A DNA stretch of 64,000 nucleotides from Toxotes chatareus. Its lineage: Eukaryota; Chordata; Actinopteri; Toxotidae. The position numbers and the translations under genes are program-made. Of this stretch, positions 63,001-64,000 are shown piece by piece. The stretch is taken from the NCBI GenBank assembly GCA_016801885.1, contig CM028891.1, positions 15,289,017 through 15,353,016 of the forward strand, given 5' to 3'. The notes under the pieces were generated by a model. It was not told the origin of the DNA and did no database searches. It saw nothing but the letters and a program-made list of their open reading frames with translations. Each line of letters begins with the position of its first letter. The stretch's first letter is position 1.

Positions 63001-64000
63001 TGGGATAAATCCAAAACATGCCGGGGGGGGGTATCACCACAGATACTTTGCTTGCACTGCCACCAACATCCTTCAGAGGGGTAACCCCTGCTGTGTGTGC
63101 CTGGAGAGCCCCAGGGCTTGACTGACATGAATCAGAGAGGAGAGGGGGATGATGGGAAAGGGGATAAAGAGATGTGGGGGGAGGTGGGAGTGAGCAAGGG
63201 TTCAGTGGGATGGAAGGAATCAGAGGAGACCAGGGTGAGGGGTTTGGGAGACGAATGGGGAATCACTTTACAGGCGATGAGGAGATAAGAGGAAGAGGTC
63301 GAGGGATGGTTAAGGGTGAGAGGCAGGGAGCGGGATCAGCTGAAAAGCAGAGATGAAAGGGGCAGAAAAAAATGAAAGGTCGGGTGAGAGACTGGAGCAG
63401 AAATGAGGATCAAGGCCTGCCCGAGAGAGAGAGTGATAGCAGGAGGGGGGATTTAGTTGGCCGGGCCATTGATCTACAAGCCCCAGAGTCAAACACAGGG
63501 TGAAACAGCCCTTATACAGGCCACTGCAGAGCTGACATACATATGACATTCCCATGTCCTGTATCCTCACAGGGCAATATTGACAAAATCCAATACTGCC
63601 AATAAGTCCAATATGATATTTTAACTAAGAAGCAGGTAATTTGCTTTTGTAATCTGCTGATCAATTTGAGAGATGCTTTCATAGAATATTGAACAGTTAT
63701 TAGTAGCGAGGATATGAAGTCATTTGTTTTTCATGTCACTTAAACCGAACAAACTGAATGTGCTGTTGTTGGGATAGATTGTTTGGCACAGGCTCATATC
63801 ATGTACAACAAAGGGTTTACTTTACATTTAGCCAAGGATTCACCCCCATTCTATTACTAACTGCCAAATAAAAGGAAAACTTATTGTTTAACTAAACACG
63901 CAGAGTGTATGGTAATCACTGTAAATCATTTCGAGTGTTGTGGGGCAATTAGAGGATCTGAAGCAAGATATTTTTTAGGTTGGTTTGCATCCTAAAAGCT
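60021..64000 (+). other. abi1: abi1 intron 6 (continues past the window)
   Basis: No further abi1 exon was recognised up to the right edge. The intron holds a run of nine G at 63023-63031 and a G/A-rich tract at 63125-63450. Confidence 0.65.
63125..63450. repeat. G/A-rich polypurine tract
   Basis: About 325 bases rich in G and A on the plus strand, with several runs of three or more G (for example around 63175-63205), in abi1 intron 6. Confidence 0.8.

Noticed and set aside
1..64000. tRNA, rRNA, CRISPR, phage or plasmid features
   Set aside because: None was seen on either strand. All structure is that of a vertebrate nuclear locus.

Overview
The window is vertebrate nuclear DNA, almost certainly from a ray-finned (teleost, probably percomorph-like) fish. 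The evidence is multi-exon genes with ordinary vertebrate splice sites, short introns in most genes, many (TG)n/(CA)n microsatellites, and proteins that align by eye along their length with the human orthologues as I remember them. No prokaryotic, plasmid, viral or CRISPR feature was seen.

Layout. (1) Positions 1-11360 hold two animal type I polyketide synthase (PKS) genes, tail to tail. The plus-strand copy enters from outside the window and ends at 3497. The minus-strand copy is complete from a start at 11207 to a stop at 4486, in six coding exons, with one single-base frameshift at about 8635. (2) 12255-18512, minus strand: yme1l1, a mitochondrial inner-membrane AAA+ zinc protease, 18 coding exons, 714 aa. 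(3) 19212-24250, plus strand: mastl (Greatwall mitotic kinase), 12 coding exons, 846 aa, head to head with yme1l1 over a 0.7 kb shared promoter. (4) 26488-31179, minus strand: acbd5, a tail-anchored peroxisomal acyl-CoA-binding protein, 12 coding exons, 513 aa, tail to tail with mastl. (5) From 32586 to beyond the right edge, plus strand: the 5' half of abi1 (Abl interactor 1, WAVE complex), six coding exons in the window including a 15-nt microexon. Its introns fill most of the last 31 kb and hold microsatellites, purine tracts, perfect palindromes and no recognisable second gene.

The yme1l1, mastl, acbd5 trio, with abi1 nearby, matches from memory a conserved vertebrate block (human 10p12). 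The PKS pair at its edge is the unusual part. Both copies keep apparently intact reductase and carrier motifs; the KS, AT and full DH motifs can be checked only in the minus-strand copy, where they are present. Both have lost the glycine motif of the enoylreductase and have no thioesterase. That architecture predicts a partly unsaturated (polyene-type) product released by an unidentified route. Exon boundaries for all genes were worked out by hand from splice consensus, reading-frame phase and protein homology. Each reconstructed coding sequence closes in frame except the frameshifted PKS.
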